DNA from: Actinomyces sp.
GTDB taxonomy: Bacteria; Actinomycetota; Actinomycetes; Actinomycetales; Actinomycetaceae
DNA length: 35,076 nucleotides
Reading direction: 5' to 3'
Assembly: GCA_022649165.1 (NCBI GenBank)
Contig: JALCNR010000022.1
Location: forward strand, 1-35,076
Below, in pieces: positions 1-8,853 of the stretch (position 1 is the first letter of the stretch; each line of letters begins with the position of its first letter). Made by a program: the position numbers and the translations under genes. Under the pieces are notes generated by a model. It was given only the letters and a program-made list of their open reading frames with translations. It was not told where the DNA came from and searched no databases.

Positions 1-280
1 GGTCCTCGGGGTGTCGGGCCAGGCCCAGGACGGCGGTCGCGGCGCGTACCTGGTCGCGCATGGCGGCGCCGTGCATCATGCACACGACGGGCGTCCCGTC
101 GGGCCTGTGGTGGATGTCGGCGACGTGCCGGTAGGGGCCCGCGCCGTTGAGGGCATCGAGGAAGTACTCGACGTTCGCTTCCGGGATGCTGGTCTCACGG
201 AAGATGACGCCGCGCTCAAGGCAGGCGGCCAGGTCGCGGGGACGATACACGCGGATCACGGGGCCCATGAGGATGCTCAC
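1..280 (-). CDS. Uncharacterised protein, C-terminus cut by window edge
   Basis: The visible part is about 93 residues, starting MSILMGPVIRVYRPRDL with GTG at 280, and runs off the left edge. The GTG overlaps the TGA of the gene upstream (GTGA, 277-280), which shows translational coupling and supports this start; an ATG at 268 is the alternative. The protein is soluble and mixed charge, with no signal peptide, membrane segment or motif I recognise. It is one of a two-gene minus-strand unit with the 89-residue gene at 277-546. I do not recognise the family. The paired small coupled genes recall toxin-antitoxin or other two-component small operons, but nothing in the sequence proves that. Confidence 0.6.
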   Translation of the reverse strand, partial: MSILMGPVIRVYRPRDLAACLERGVIFRETSIPEANVEYFLDALNGAGPYRHVADIHHRPDGTPVVCMMHGAAMRDQVRAATAVLGLARHPED

Positions 281-546
281 TCGAGCACCCCCAGGACTCG
301 AGCAAGGCCGAGGGTCTCCGGGCTCAACGGCTCGCCCTCGTCCTCGATGAGCAGGTGCCGCAGGGACACGGGCCGCGACGCTCCATCGGTCAGCGTGGAC
401 CGGTCGGCGTCGCAGGCCGTGCGGATCTGCCTGTCCCTCCACTCCCAGCGGCCACGCCGGGGCAGGAGGGGCAGGTTCTCGGAAAGCGGGATCTCGGGCG
501 CGTGCCAGATGTCGACACGCGGGGCTGGAGCGGTAGGCTGATGCAT
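277..546 (-). CDS. Small uncharacterised protein (89 aa)
   Basis: The start is ATG at 546, with a GGAGG ribosome binding site at 559-555, about 8 nt upstream, so it is better supported than longer upstream starts. The protein begins MHQPTAPAPRVDIWHAPEIPL and is soluble, proline- and arginine-rich in its first half and acidic/leucine-rich in its C-terminal half (LLIEDEGEPLSPETLGLARV). Its stop overlaps the start of the next gene (1-280), so the two are probably made together. I see no known domain. Its ATG lies only 14 nt from an ATG on the plus strand (561), an unusually tight divergence discussed under the neighbouring membrane gene. Confidence 0.55.
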   Translation of the reverse strand: MHQPTAPAPRVDIWHAPEIPLSENLPLLPRRGRWEWRDRQIRTACDADRSTLTDGASRPVSLRHLLIEDEGEPLSPETLGLARVLGVLE

Positions 547-560
547 GACGAGGACCTCCA

Positions 561-1370
561 ATGTCCTGGTCTGGCCCGCAGGTGTTGGTAGCACCGTGCG
601 GGCGTTTGTCTTATGTGTGTCCTCCACGTGGCCACTTCGGCGAAGCCATCGTGTACTACGTCCTCATCGCGTTGGTCGGAGCCGCGCTGGTCGGCATCGT
701 GTCGGGGATCTTCACGGCCATCGACACGCCCGCCGACCTGGTCGCGCAGGTCATCGGCTGGGTCGTCCCCGTCTGCGCCGCCGCCGCGGTGCTGGTGTGC
801 GCCTGGCTGGTCGAGCGCAAGAAGTCCGTCATCGAGAACATGGCGCCCGTGCTCACCTCCGTGTTCACGCCGCTGCTCACCGTGGCGCTGGCGGTGTTCC
901 TGGTCGCCGCGGCCCTCACCGGAAACCCCGTCGACCTGGACCGCGACGTGCTGATCTGGTTCGACGCGGTCCTCGTCGCAGTGACCGCGATCGTGCTGTT
1001 CACCGTGTCGGCCCGGACGCCGTCGACCCCGGGCACCCGTCCCCGCACGCGGGCGCTGGACTGGATGCAGCTGGCGCTCATCGTCGCCGCGATCGCGGTG
1101 GACCTCCTCATGCTGTGGGCCATGGCCGGGCGTCTGCTCGAATGGGGAGCGAGCCCCAACAAGCTCGCCGGCCTCGGGTGCAACATCCTCCTGCTGGCCC
1201 ACCTGGCCGGGTCCGCCTGGTTCTACGGGCTGATCTGCGCGGGCGGCGGGCCGGGGTCGCCACGGGCCGAGCTGTCCCTCCAGCGCTGGCAGTCGCTCGC
1301 CCTGCCCGCCTTCGGCGTGTGGGCGGGGGCGGTCGCTCTGGCGTTCCCTCCGGTGTTCGGCTGGATCTAG
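561..1370 (+). CDS. Integral membrane protein, probably 5'-truncated
   Basis: This is a polytopic membrane protein with about six hydrophobic segments after residue 30. It contains the stretch VERKKSVIENMAPVLTSVFTPLL and, near the C-terminus, GASPNKLAGLGCNILLLAHL. Both resemble, from memory, the C-terminal half of long uncharacterised actinobacterial membrane proteins, so roughly 200 N-terminal residues appear to be missing. ATG 561 has a GAGGA site at 549-553. Its first 30 residues (MSWSGPQVLVAPCGRLS...) are not membrane-like and overlap the leader of the divergent gene at 546. GTG 651 would begin directly in the first membrane helix but has no good ribosome binding site. I infer a truncated remnant at a rearrangement point; an intact short protein is possible. 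Confidence 0.55.
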   Translation: MSWSGPQVLVAPCGRLSYVCPPRGHFGEAIVYYVLIALVGAALVGIVSGIFTAIDTPADLVAQVIGWVVPVCAAAAVLVCAWLVERKKSVIENMAPVLTSVFTPLLTVALAVFLVAAALTGNPVDLDRDVLIWFDAVLVAVTAIVLFTVSARTPSTPGTRPRTRALDWMQLALIVAAIAVDLLMLWAMAGRLLEWGASPNKLAGLGCNILLLAHLAGSAWFYGLICAGGGPGSPRAELSLQRWQSLALPAFGVWAGAVALAFPPVFGWI

Positions 1371-1393
1371 GGCGCCTCCCCCGACGGGATCCC

Positions 1394-3061
1394 TCAGTCG
1401 GTGCAGGTGAGACCGTCCTCCGGGACGTCTCCGTCGACCAGGTAGCCCTCAACCGCCTGGGCCACGCACGCCGAGCCCGCCTTCGAGTAGGCCGTGTGGT
1501 CCCAGCCGTCCCAGGTGACGAGGACGGCGTCGGTGAGCTCATCCGCCAGGTTCTGCGCCATGACGTAGGGCGTCGCCGGATCGTGGGTGGTGCCCACCAC
1601 GACGATCGTCGGGGCGCCGTCGGCGGTGATCGCCGCGCGCTGGGCGTGCCGGCCGATCGGCCAGGCGTCGAGCCCCGCGGAGGAATACCCGGCGAACTCA
1701 CCGAGGATCGGCAGCTCGGCCTGAAGCTGGGCGGCGTCGGCCGCCCACTCCTCGACCGTTCCCACCGGCTCATAGTCCAAGGCGTTGATGGCGATCAGCG
1801 CGTCCGTCCCGTTGGAGGCGTACGTGCCGTCGTCGTTGCGGTCGTTCATGTAATCCGCCAGGTACAGCAGGATCGACCCGTCCCCGCTTCCCATCGCCTG
1901 CTCCATGCCCTGGGTGAGCGCCGAGTACGTCTGCGTCGAGTACATCATCCCGATCATCGCGGTGAGCGCCAGCGACTGCGTGAGCGGCCGGTCGGCGTCC
2001 TGCGTGGGCAGCGGCGAGTCCGCCAGGCCGTCGAGGAACTGTTTGACCTGCGCGGCGCCGTCGTCGGCCGACCCGGTCAGCGGGCAGCCGGAGGTCGCCT
2101 GGCAGTCTTCGATCCAGTGGGTGAGCGACGCCTCGAAGCCGCGCATCTGCAGGTCGGAGATCTGGTTGACGTCCATCGCAGGGTCCAGCGCCCCGTCCAG
2201 GACCATGCGCCCGACGCGGTCGGGGAACAGCCCCGCATACGTCGCCCCCAGGAACGTGCCGTAGGAGTAGCCGAGATAAGTGAAGGTCGTCTCCCCCAGC
2301 ACGGCCCGCGCCATGTCGAAGTCCTTGGCGGCCGAGACGGTGTCGATGTGCGCGGCCAGATCGCCGGCGTTGTCCAGGCAGCCCTGACCGATCTTCTTCA
2401 TCAGGGCCTCCGCCTGCGCGACGATGTCGTCGGGGTCGGCGGAGGCCTCCGAGGCGTCGGAGTCATTGGCGTTGTAGTCGTCGCGCTCCTGGTCCGTCAT
2501 GCACACGACGGGGGTGGAGGCTCCGACGCCACGGGGGTCCAGGCCTACCAGGTCATAGTTGTCAACCAACTCATCGCCGAAGTTGTCCTCCACGAGGTAG
2601 CTCAGCGACTTCACCGAGGCGCCGCCCGGGCCGCCGAGGTTGTAGAAGAGCGCGCCCTTGGAATCCTTCCCCGCCAGGTGCCTCGCGATGCGCAGCGTGA
2701 TGGTTTCCCCCGACGGGTCGTCCCAGTCCAGGGGCGCGGCCATCGTGGCGCACTGGTAGTCCGAGAGGTCGCTCGGCGCGTCCGCGCCCTCGGTGGTGAC
2801 CTCCTCGGCGGAGCAGGTCTGCCAGTCGAGCTGCTGGCCATAGAAGCCCTCGATCGTGCCGTCGACGGAGGGCGCCGAGCCGGTCCCCGACTGCGCGGAC
2901 TGGCCGCCCCCCGGGGACAGGGTTGCGACCGGAGGGATGTTCCCCGCCGACGTCCCGCATGCGGCGGCGAGCGCGGCGGTCGCCGCGAGCGCCGCCGCCA
3001 CCGCCCCCCGAATCCGGACATCGGGTCGAGGACGGGAGCGTGCGGCCGAGCGCGGGGTCAT
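1394..3061 (-). CDS. Secreted TAP-like alpha/beta-hydrolase (tripeptidyl aminopeptidase family lipoprotein)
   Basis: The protein has 555 residues. The N-terminus has arginines, a hydrophobic stretch (residues 19-34) and a cysteine at 35 in LAAACG, so it is probably a lipoprotein anchored outside the membrane. The alpha/beta-hydrolase core shows NLGGPGGAS (141-149, oxyanion region), GYSYG with nucleophile Ser266, and a C-terminal TAP-like domain with GTTHDP (Asp494) and DGWDHTAY (His522), completing a Ser-Asp-His triad. Family members (Streptomyces SlpD/SlpE and tripeptidyl aminopeptidase) release short peptides from protein N-termini. Conserved cysteines near the end (Cys532, Cys553) may form a disulfide. 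It is a single gene, separated by about 220 bp from the holB block; the exact substrate cannot be told. Confidence 0.9.
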   Translation of the reverse strand: MTPRSAARSRPRPDVRIRGAVAAALAATAALAAACGTSAGNIPPVATLSPGGGQSAQSGTGSAPSVDGTIEGFYGQQLDWQTCSAEEVTTEGADAPSDLSDYQCATMAAPLDWDDPSGETITLRIARHLAGKDSKGALFYNLGGPGGASVKSLSYLVEDNFGDELVDNYDLVGLDPRGVGASTPVVCMTDQERDDYNANDSDASEASADPDDIVAQAEALMKKIGQGCLDNAGDLAAHIDTVSAAKDFDMARAVLGETTFTYLGYSYGTFLGATYAGLFPDRVGRMVLDGALDPAMDVNQISDLQMRGFEASLTHWIEDCQATSGCPLTGSADDGAAQVKQFLDGLADSPLPTQDADRPLTQSLALTAMIGMMYSTQTYSALTQGMEQAMGSGDGSILLYLADYMNDRNDDGTYASNGTDALIAINALDYEPVGTVEEWAADAAQLQAELPILGEFAGYSSAGLDAWPIGRHAQRAAITADGAPTIVVVGTTHDPATPYVMAQNLADELTDAVLVTWDGWDHTAYSKAGSACVAQAVEGYLVDGDVPEDGLTCTD

Positions 3062-3280
3062 GCCCTCAGGGTAACGAGGACGGCCCCGCCCCGCCGAACC
3101 GGCCCATCCCGGCGAGCCCGAACATGCCCGGCCCGGGGCTCCCGGCCCGCCCGCCCACGAACGTGAAGCCGGGCTCCACCCGTAATAGACTGGGCGGTAG
3201 ATTCAAGGAACGCCGTCGGACCAGAGCGGCCGGCGCGAGGACTTCCGCCGCTTCTCCCTGCCGATCGTTCTTGAGGACCG

Positions 3281-4519
3281 TCAGGCCTGCGGGCGCAGGG
3301 CGATCGTCATCGCCTCCATGGCCAGCAGGGGCTGGACATTGGCGACCAGCCGGTGGCGCGCCTCCTCGATGGCCTCGACCCGCTCCATCGTCTGCTCCGG
3401 CGTGGAATCGGCCGCGATATCGCTGACCAGATCCGAGAGGTCCTCGTTCACCAGCGCCTGGCCGGTCCCCAACTGGACCAGCAGCACGTCGCGATACAAC
3501 GCCAGCAGGTCCAGCAGCGCCCGGTCCAGCGCATCGACCATCGCGCGTTTCGAACGCCGCTTCTGGTCTTCCTCCAGCTGATGGACGGCACCGCGCGACT
3601 GGGGCGTCGACCGATCGCCGTCGGTCATGCCCAGCTGGCGCAGCAGCGCCGCGCGCTCGCGGGCATTGCGCTCAGTGGTGCGCGCCTCGGCCTGCGCCTT
3701 CGCCATATCCACCAGGTCCTGGGCGGCAAGCGCCGCCTCGCCGACGCTGCGGACCTCGGCGGGGGCGCGCACGATGCGGCGACGCTGCTCGCGCAGCTCC
3801 GGATCCCGGGCCAGCGCCCGGGCCAGCCCGATGTGGGACTGTGCCGCGCGCGCCGATTCCAGGGCCACCTGCGGTTCCACGCCGTCACGGCGCACCAGCA
3901 GGTCCGCGACCGCCCGGGCCGAGGGGATCCGCAGCCCCAGGTGGCGGCATCGCGAGCGGATCGTGGTGATCATGTCCTCGGGGCTGGGCGCGCACAGCAG
4001 CCACACTGTGCGCTCAGGCGGTTCCTCGATGGCCTTGAGCAGCACATTCGACGTCCGCTCCAGCATCCGGTCGGCGTCCTCGACGATCATGACGCGCCAC
4101 CGGCCCGCCGAGGGCGCCACCTGGGCGCGCTGGACGAAGGCGCGGGCCTCGTCGATCCTGATCGTGGTCGCCTCCGTGGACACGACGAGCACGTCGGCGT
4201 TCGTCCGCGCCATCGTCGTCCGGCACCCGGGGCACCGTCCGCATCCGGGGGCCTCTCCCGTGCACTGCAGAGCCGCCGCGAAGGCGAGAGCCGCCACCGA
4301 CCGGCCCGATCCCGGGGGGCCCGTGATGAGCCAGGCATGCGTCATGGCGCGGGCCGGCCCGGCTGCGCCGGCCCCGCGCAGGCTGCCGGAGGACTCCGGG
4401 GAACCGAGGCCCATGCCCGAGGCACCCGGGCCGTCGACGATCCGGCGGGCGGCCGCGGCGGCCTCCCCCAGGACGCGGACCGCGGCGTCCTGTCCCACCA
4501 GCTCGTCCCATACGCTCAC
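3281..4519 (-). CDS. holB: DNA polymerase III subunit delta' (clamp-loader ATPase-like)
   Basis: The protein has 412 residues from GTG 4519, which overlaps the tmk stop (GTGA), so the two are translationally coupled; an upstream in-frame start would lie inside tmk. It shows the clamp-loader AAA+ layout: SVWDELVGQDAAV at the N-terminus, the P-loop GPPGSGRS (67-74), a four-cysteine zinc module (Cys86, Cys93, Cys96, Cys99), the EDADRM Walker B-like stretch, and TTIRSRC (SRC motif). In the replisome it loads the sliding beta clamp together with gamma/tau and delta. A glycine/serine-rich insertion (about residues 29-58) before the P-loop is longer than usual. The tmk-holB pairing is a common bacterial arrangement and supports the assignment over DnaX. 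Confidence 0.93.
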   Translation of the reverse strand: MSVWDELVGQDAAVRVLGEAAAAARRIVDGPGASGMGLGSPESSGSLRGAGAAGPARAMTHAWLITGPPGSGRSVAALAFAAALQCTGEAPGCGRCPGCRTTMARTNADVLVVSTEATTIRIDEARAFVQRAQVAPSAGRWRVMIVEDADRMLERTSNVLLKAIEEPPERTVWLLCAPSPEDMITTIRSRCRHLGLRIPSARAVADLLVRRDGVEPQVALESARAAQSHIGLARALARDPELREQRRRIVRAPAEVRSVGEAALAAQDLVDMAKAQAEARTTERNARERAALLRQLGMTDGDRSTPQSRGAVHQLEEDQKRRSKRAMVDALDRALLDLLALYRDVLLVQLGTGQALVNEDLSDLVSDIAADSTPEQTMERVEAIEEARHRLVANVQPLLAMEAMTIALRPQA

Positions 4520-5331
4520 AACAGCATGCCCTCGCCGGGGTCGCCCCACAGGGTCGCCTGGGACCCCAGCGGCGATGGCTCCTCGGAGGCCTCCGTCCCG
4601 ACCGGGGAGACCCTGTCCCGATCGGTGCTGCGACGGGCGGCGGAAGCCGGGGACACCGGCGCGACGGGGCCCGGCTCCTCGTCCAGGTCGACGCGGTGCC
4701 CGTAGAAGCGTTCCTCCAGCACCCCGCGGATCTCGGAGAAGACCTGGCCGGGGGTGCCCACCGCGTCGATGACGACGATGCGGTCCGGGTCCTCCTCCGC
4801 GAGCTGCAGGTACTCATGGCGCACACGCTCGTGGAACTCGCCCGGCTCCCGCTCCAGGCGGTCCGGGTCCCCTGATCCGCGCCGTGCTCCGACCTCGGGC
4901 GGCAGGTCCAGCAGGAACGTCAGATCGGGCCGCAGACCCTCGGTCGCCCATTCGGACAGCTTGAGGATCTCGCCCGTGCCCAGGTCCCGCGCCGCTCCTT
5001 GGTAGGCGACGGAGGAGTCGATGTAGCGGTCGGAGAGCACCACCGCCCCGTTCTCGAGCGCCGGCCGCACGACCGTCGACACGTGGTAGGCGCGATCGGC
5101 GGCGTAGAGCAGGGCCTCCGTGCGCGCATCGACGTCCTCGGGACCGTGCTGGACGAGACGGCGGATCTCACCGCCCAGCTCCGTGCCGCCCGGCTCCCGG
5201 GTGAGGAGCACCCTCCGCCCGCGGTCCGTGAACCACTGTCCGACCCGCCGGATCTGCGTGGTCTTGCCCGAGCCGTCCCCACCTTCGAAGGTGATGAACA
5301 GGCCAGCCGATGCTGTCCCTTCGTCCGTCAT
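4516..5331 (-). CDS. tmk: Thymidylate kinase (dTMP kinase)
   Basis: This enzyme phosphorylates dTMP to dTDP with ATP for dTTP synthesis. The protein has 271 residues. It shows the P-loop FEGGDGSGKTT (15-25), the DR(Y/F) motif DRYIDSSVAYQG that contacts dTMP, and LTREPGGTELG (R-E-P-G-G). The kinase core ends around residue 215; a further 50 or so residues (PVAPVSPASAARRSTDRDRVS...GEGMLL) are low-complexity and not part of the usual 200-215-residue enzyme. Its stop overlaps the start of holB, and it lies 45 bp downstream of topA, so the three genes probably form one minus-strand transcription unit. Confidence 0.95.
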   Translation of the reverse strand: MTDEGTASAGLFITFEGGDGSGKTTQIRRVGQWFTDRGRRVLLTREPGGTELGGEIRRLVQHGPEDVDARTEALLYAADRAYHVSTVVRPALENGAVVLSDRYIDSSVAYQGAARDLGTGEILKLSEWATEGLRPDLTFLLDLPPEVGARRGSGDPDRLEREPGEFHERVRHEYLQLAEEDPDRIVVIDAVGTPGQVFSEIRGVLEERFYGHRVDLDEEPGPVAPVSPASAARRSTDRDRVSPVGTEASEEPSPLGSQATLWGDPGEGMLL

Positions 5332-5376
5332 GCCGTCATCCTCCCACGGTCCACCGGCATCTCCGGATCCCCCACC

Positions 5377-8172
5377 TCATTTCGGCGTCGAGCCCGCGCG
5401 GGCCGTCCCCCCGCCCTTCCCTTTCTTCGTCGTCGTCCCCCTCTTCGACGAGGCCGTCCGGGACTTCGCGGCGGCCCGTCCGCCCGCCCGCTTCTTCGGG
5501 GCCGGGCCCTTCGCCCGTTTGTCGGCCAACAGTTCGAACGCCCGCTCCTCGGTGAGGCCCTCCACCGACTCCCCGCGCGGCACCGTGACATTGGTGACGC
5601 CGTCCGTGACATAGGGGCCGAAACGCCCGTCCTTGACGACGACCTTCTTCTCCGAAACCGGATCCGCCCCAAACTCGCGCAGCGGCGGCTTCGCGGCTCC
5701 CCGGCCTCGGGTCTTCGGCTGCGCGTAGATCTCCAGGGCCTCCTCCAGCGTGAGGGTGAAGAGCTGGTCCTCCGAGGACAGGGACCGGGAGTCCGCGCCT
5801 TTCTTGAGATAGGGCCCGTAGCGCCCGTTCTGGGCGGTGATGACCTCGCCGGTGGTGGGATCGGCCCCGATCTCGCGCGGCAGGGACAACAGCCTGAGCG
5901 CGTCCTCCAAAGTGACAGTGGACAGGCTCATCGACTGGAACAACGACGCGGTCCGCGGCTTCGGGCCGGACGCCGCCTTCCTGCGGCCCTTCCCCGTCCC
6001 CTCGTCCTCCGCGGGTGGCGCCGCCTCCGGCAGCACCTCCGTGACATAGGGGCCGTACCGCCCGTTCCTCGCGACGATGACATGGCCCGTCGAGGGATCG
6101 ACCCCCAGCTCCCGCCCGTCATCTGCCGCCATCGCGAACAGCTCGGCGATCTTCTCCGCGTCGAGCTCGTCGGGCGCCACGTCCTCGGGGACGTTCGCGC
6201 GCACCCCGTCCGCGTTCTCCAGATAGGGCCCGTAGCGTCCCATCCGCAGTGTCACGCCTCCGCCCAGGTCCATGGCGTTCACGGCGCGCGCGTCGATGTC
6301 GCCCAGGCTCTCGACCTGGTGGCGCAGGCCGTCGCGGTCGCCCCCGCCGTCCTCCCCCAGGTAGAACTGGGTGAGGAACTGGGTGCCGTCCTCCTGGCCG
6401 GCGGCGATGCGATCCAGATCGGACTCCATCGACGCGGTGAAGTCGTAGTCGACCAGGTCGGAGAGATTCTCCTCCAGCAGCCGCGTCACCGAGAAGGCCA
6501 GCCATGTCGGCACGAGGTACTGCCCGCGGTGGACGACGTATCCGCGGTCCGAGATCGTCTGGATCGTCGCGGCGTAGGTCGAGGGGCGCCCGATGCCCAG
6601 CTCCTCCATGGTCTTGACCAGAGTCGCCTCCGTGTACCGGCCGGGAGGCTGCGTGAGATGCCCGTCCGCGTCGGCGTAGTCGACATCGCAAGGGTCGCCC
6701 TCGTGGACGTCGGGCAGAACCTTGTCCGAGCCGCCCTCCGCATCCGCCCCGGCCGCCCCGGCCTCGCCCTCGTACCGCGACTTGTCGCGCCCCTCCTGGT
6801 AGGCCAGCCGGAAGCCCGGGCGCGTGATGACGGTGCCGGAGGCCGAGGAGATGACATCGTGGCGGCCCTGCTCGTCGCCCACGCCTGTGAGCACGCGGAT
6901 CGTGGCCGTGTACCCGACGGCGTCGGCCATCTGGGAGGCCAGCGTGCGCTTCCAGATCAGGTCGTAGAGCGCAAGCTGCTGGCGGCTCAGCGCGCCCTCG
7001 ACCTGCTCGGGGGTCCGGAAGTGGTCACCGGCCGGGCGGATGGCCTCGTGGGCCTCCTGGGCGCCCTTCGCCGTGGTCCCGTACACGCGCGGCTTGTCGG
7101 CGACGGCATCGGCCCCATACAGGTCGCGGGCCTGGGATCGCGCTGCCTTCAGCGCCTGGTCGGACAGGGCCGTGGAGTCGGTCCTCATGTAGGTGATGTA
7201 CCCGGACTCGTACAGGCTCTGGGCGGTGCGCATCGTCGAGCTGGCGTTCCAGTGCAGCTTGCGGCTGGCCTCCTGCTGCAGGGTCGAGGTGGTGAACGGC
7301 GCCGCCGGGCGCCGCCGGTACGGCTTCTGCGTGACAGACTCGATCGAGGAGGCGCCGGGGGTCGCCGCCGAGGCGCCGAGCAGCTCCGCCAACCGGACGG
7401 CGGCGTCCTCGCCGAGGTGGACCGCACCCGCCTTCCGCGCCTTGGCGGAGAGCTCGCCCGATTCCGTGAAGTCCGACCCCACGGCCACGGGACAGCCGTC
7501 CACCTGGACGACGCGCGCGCTGAACGCGCCCGGCTCGGCGACGACATGGGTGTCGATGGACCAGTACGAGGCCGCGACATGCGCCATCCGCTCGCGCTCC
7601 CGGTCCACGACCAGGCGCGTCGCCACGGACTGGACGCGACCGGCGGACAGGGACGGGCGGATCTTGCGCCACAGCAGCGGCGAGACCTCGTAGCCGTACA
7701 GCCGGTCGAGGATGCGGCGGGTCTCCTGCGCGTCGACCAGGTCCTCGTCGAGATCGCGCGTCGTCTCGAGCGCGCGCTGGATCGCCTCGCGCGTGATCTC
7801 ATGGAACACCATGCGCCGCACCGGCACCTTGGGCCGGAGCACCTCGAGGAGATGCCAGGCGATGGCCTCCCCCTCGCGGTCCTCATCAGTGGCCAGGTAA
7901 AGCTCGTCGGCCTCCTTGAGGGCCCGCCTGAGCTCGGTGACGACCTTCTTCTTGTCCGGGTTCACCGTGTAGTACGGCTGGAACCCGTGCTCGACGTCCA
8001 CCGCGAAACGCCCGTAGGGGCCCTTCTTGAGGTCTGCCGGGAGGTCCTTGGGCTGCGGCAGGTCGCGGATGTGGCCGATCGAGGCCTGCACCCGGTACTC
8101 AGGGCCCAGGTACCCCTCGATCGTGTGGGCCTTCGCCGGGGACTCGACGATGACCAGTTTCGACCCGCTCAT
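5377..8172 (-). CDS. topA: DNA topoisomerase I
   Basis: This type IA topoisomerase relaxes negative supercoils. The product has 931 residues from ATG 8172 (MSGSKLVIVESPAKAHTIEG). The Toprim domain is N-terminal, with Glu10 in VIVESPAKA and DEDREGEA (96-103). The catalytic tyrosine is Tyr328 in GYITYMRTDS. The C-terminal third carries at least four Toprim C-repeats of the actinobacterial type (GRYGPYLENA, GRYGPYVTEV, GRYGPYLKKG, GRFGPYVTDG). The protein ends in a Lys/Arg/Ala-rich tail (from about residue 880), expected to bind DNA. An in-frame extension upstream of 8172 lacks family similarity. It heads the topA-tmk-holB block, the usual actinobacterial setting. Confidence 0.97.
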   Translation of the reverse strand: MSGSKLVIVESPAKAHTIEGYLGPEYRVQASIGHIRDLPQPKDLPADLKKGPYGRFAVDVEHGFQPYYTVNPDKKKVVTELRRALKEADELYLATDEDREGEAIAWHLLEVLRPKVPVRRMVFHEITREAIQRALETTRDLDEDLVDAQETRRILDRLYGYEVSPLLWRKIRPSLSAGRVQSVATRLVVDRERERMAHVAASYWSIDTHVVAEPGAFSARVVQVDGCPVAVGSDFTESGELSAKARKAGAVHLGEDAAVRLAELLGASAATPGASSIESVTQKPYRRRPAAPFTTSTLQQEASRKLHWNASSTMRTAQSLYESGYITYMRTDSTALSDQALKAARSQARDLYGADAVADKPRVYGTTAKGAQEAHEAIRPAGDHFRTPEQVEGALSRQQLALYDLIWKRTLASQMADAVGYTATIRVLTGVGDEQGRHDVISSASGTVITRPGFRLAYQEGRDKSRYEGEAGAAGADAEGGSDKVLPDVHEGDPCDVDYADADGHLTQPPGRYTEATLVKTMEELGIGRPSTYAATIQTISDRGYVVHRGQYLVPTWLAFSVTRLLEENLSDLVDYDFTASMESDLDRIAAGQEDGTQFLTQFYLGEDGGGDRDGLRHQVESLGDIDARAVNAMDLGGGVTLRMGRYGPYLENADGVRANVPEDVAPDELDAEKIAELFAMAADDGRELGVDPSTGHVIVARNGRYGPYVTEVLPEAAPPAEDEGTGKGRRKAASGPKPRTASLFQSMSLSTVTLEDALRLLSLPREIGADPTTGEVITAQNGRYGPYLKKGADSRSLSSEDQLFTLTLEEALEIYAQPKTRGRGAAKPPLREFGADPVSEKKVVVKDGRFGPYVTDGVTNVTVPRGESVEGLTEERAFELLADKRAKGPAPKKRAGGRAAAKSRTASSKRGTTTKKGKGGGTARAGSTPK

Positions 8173-8258
8173 GACCCTCCGCTCGCTCAACCACGGCGCC
8201 GACGACCGCACCGGACGACCGCACGACCGCACGCCGCGGTTCGGGCCGTCACTGGGGC

Positions 8259-8264
8259 ACCCTA
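8259..8264 (-). promoter_or_regulatory. Candidate -10 element for topA
   Basis: On the minus strand this reads TAGGGT preceded by TG (TGTAGGGT), matching the actinobacterial TANNNT form, 87 bp upstream of the topA ATG. No convincing -35 box is visible. This is a pattern match only. Confidence 0.3.
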
Positions 8265-8349
8265 CAACGTGGAACCGTCATCTCCGCCAGCCCCGCGCGC
8301 CCCTGTGGACGGAGTCACGTCCGTCCGGCCAGCGAACCGGATGAGGCGG

Positions 8350-8853
8350 TCAGTCCCCTGTGGGCGGTTGAGCTCCGAGGATCCAGAACGCCTCGTAGCC
8401 GAATCGGCGTGGCACCTCCTCCCGGCCCCCGCCGTCCACCGCGTCGGCGGGGACGTCGACGTCCTCCGGCTCCGGTGCCGCCGTCCGCTCCTCGAATTCG
8501 TCGATGAGGTCCCGGATCCTGCGGTGCAGCTCCCTCGCCTCCTCCCGCGTCAGGCGGAGCGCCGCCCGGGACCAGGACGCCTGCCAGGGGCGGTCGTCAC
8601 CGGGCGGCGGCGGGGGCAGAGCGATCGCGCGCGACACGGACGCGACGAGGTTGCGCATCATCGCCGTCCCCTCCGCGGCGCCGGGCTGCGTCGTCATCTC
8701 GCGCCCCGCCGATGTCGCCCGCCAGGGGCGCTCGCGTCCGTCCGGCGAGACGGCACGCTCGACCATGCCGAGACGCGCGAGGTGGCGGAGGTGGTAGCTC
8801 ATCGCCGAGGGCGTCGCGCCCGCGAGCTGTGAAGGACTACCTTCGCATTTCAT
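8350..8853 (-). CDS. ArsR-type winged-helix regulator, N-terminus apparently missing
   Basis: The protein has 167 residues. Residues 5-45 (GSPSQLAGATPSAMSYHLRHLARLGMVERAVSPDGRERPWRAT) match the helix-turn-helix and wing of ArsR/HTH_20 regulators that have a long C-terminal part (LTREEARELHRRIRDLIDEFEER, then an acidic proline-rich tail). Family members normally have 25-30 residues before this point, including the first helix (LxDPxRxxIL). Here an in-frame TGA lies just upstream, so the only start is ATG 8853, directly before the DNA-binding helices. Either the gene is 5'-truncated or the start is mis-set by a frameshift. A palindrome sits exactly at the start codon (8845-8864). The target genes are unknown. 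Confidence 0.65.
   Translation of the reverse strand: MKCEGSPSQLAGATPSAMSYHLRHLARLGMVERAVSPDGRERPWRATSAGREMTTQPGAAEGTAMMRNLVASVSRAIALPPPPPGDDRPWQASWSRAALRLTREEARELHRRIRDLIDEFEERTAAPEPEDVDVPADAVDGGGREEVPRRFGYEAFWILGAQPPTGD

Noticed and set aside
545-3166. Long plus-strand reading frame of over 870 codons
   Set aside because: It is Arg/Gly/Pro-rich antisense of the TAP-like peptidase and reads through a real membrane gene in another frame; long antisense frames are common at this G+C.
4999-8832. Plus-strand frame of 1277 codons opposite topA
   Set aside because: Opposite strand of topA, which has full domain evidence; composition is typical of an antisense shadow.
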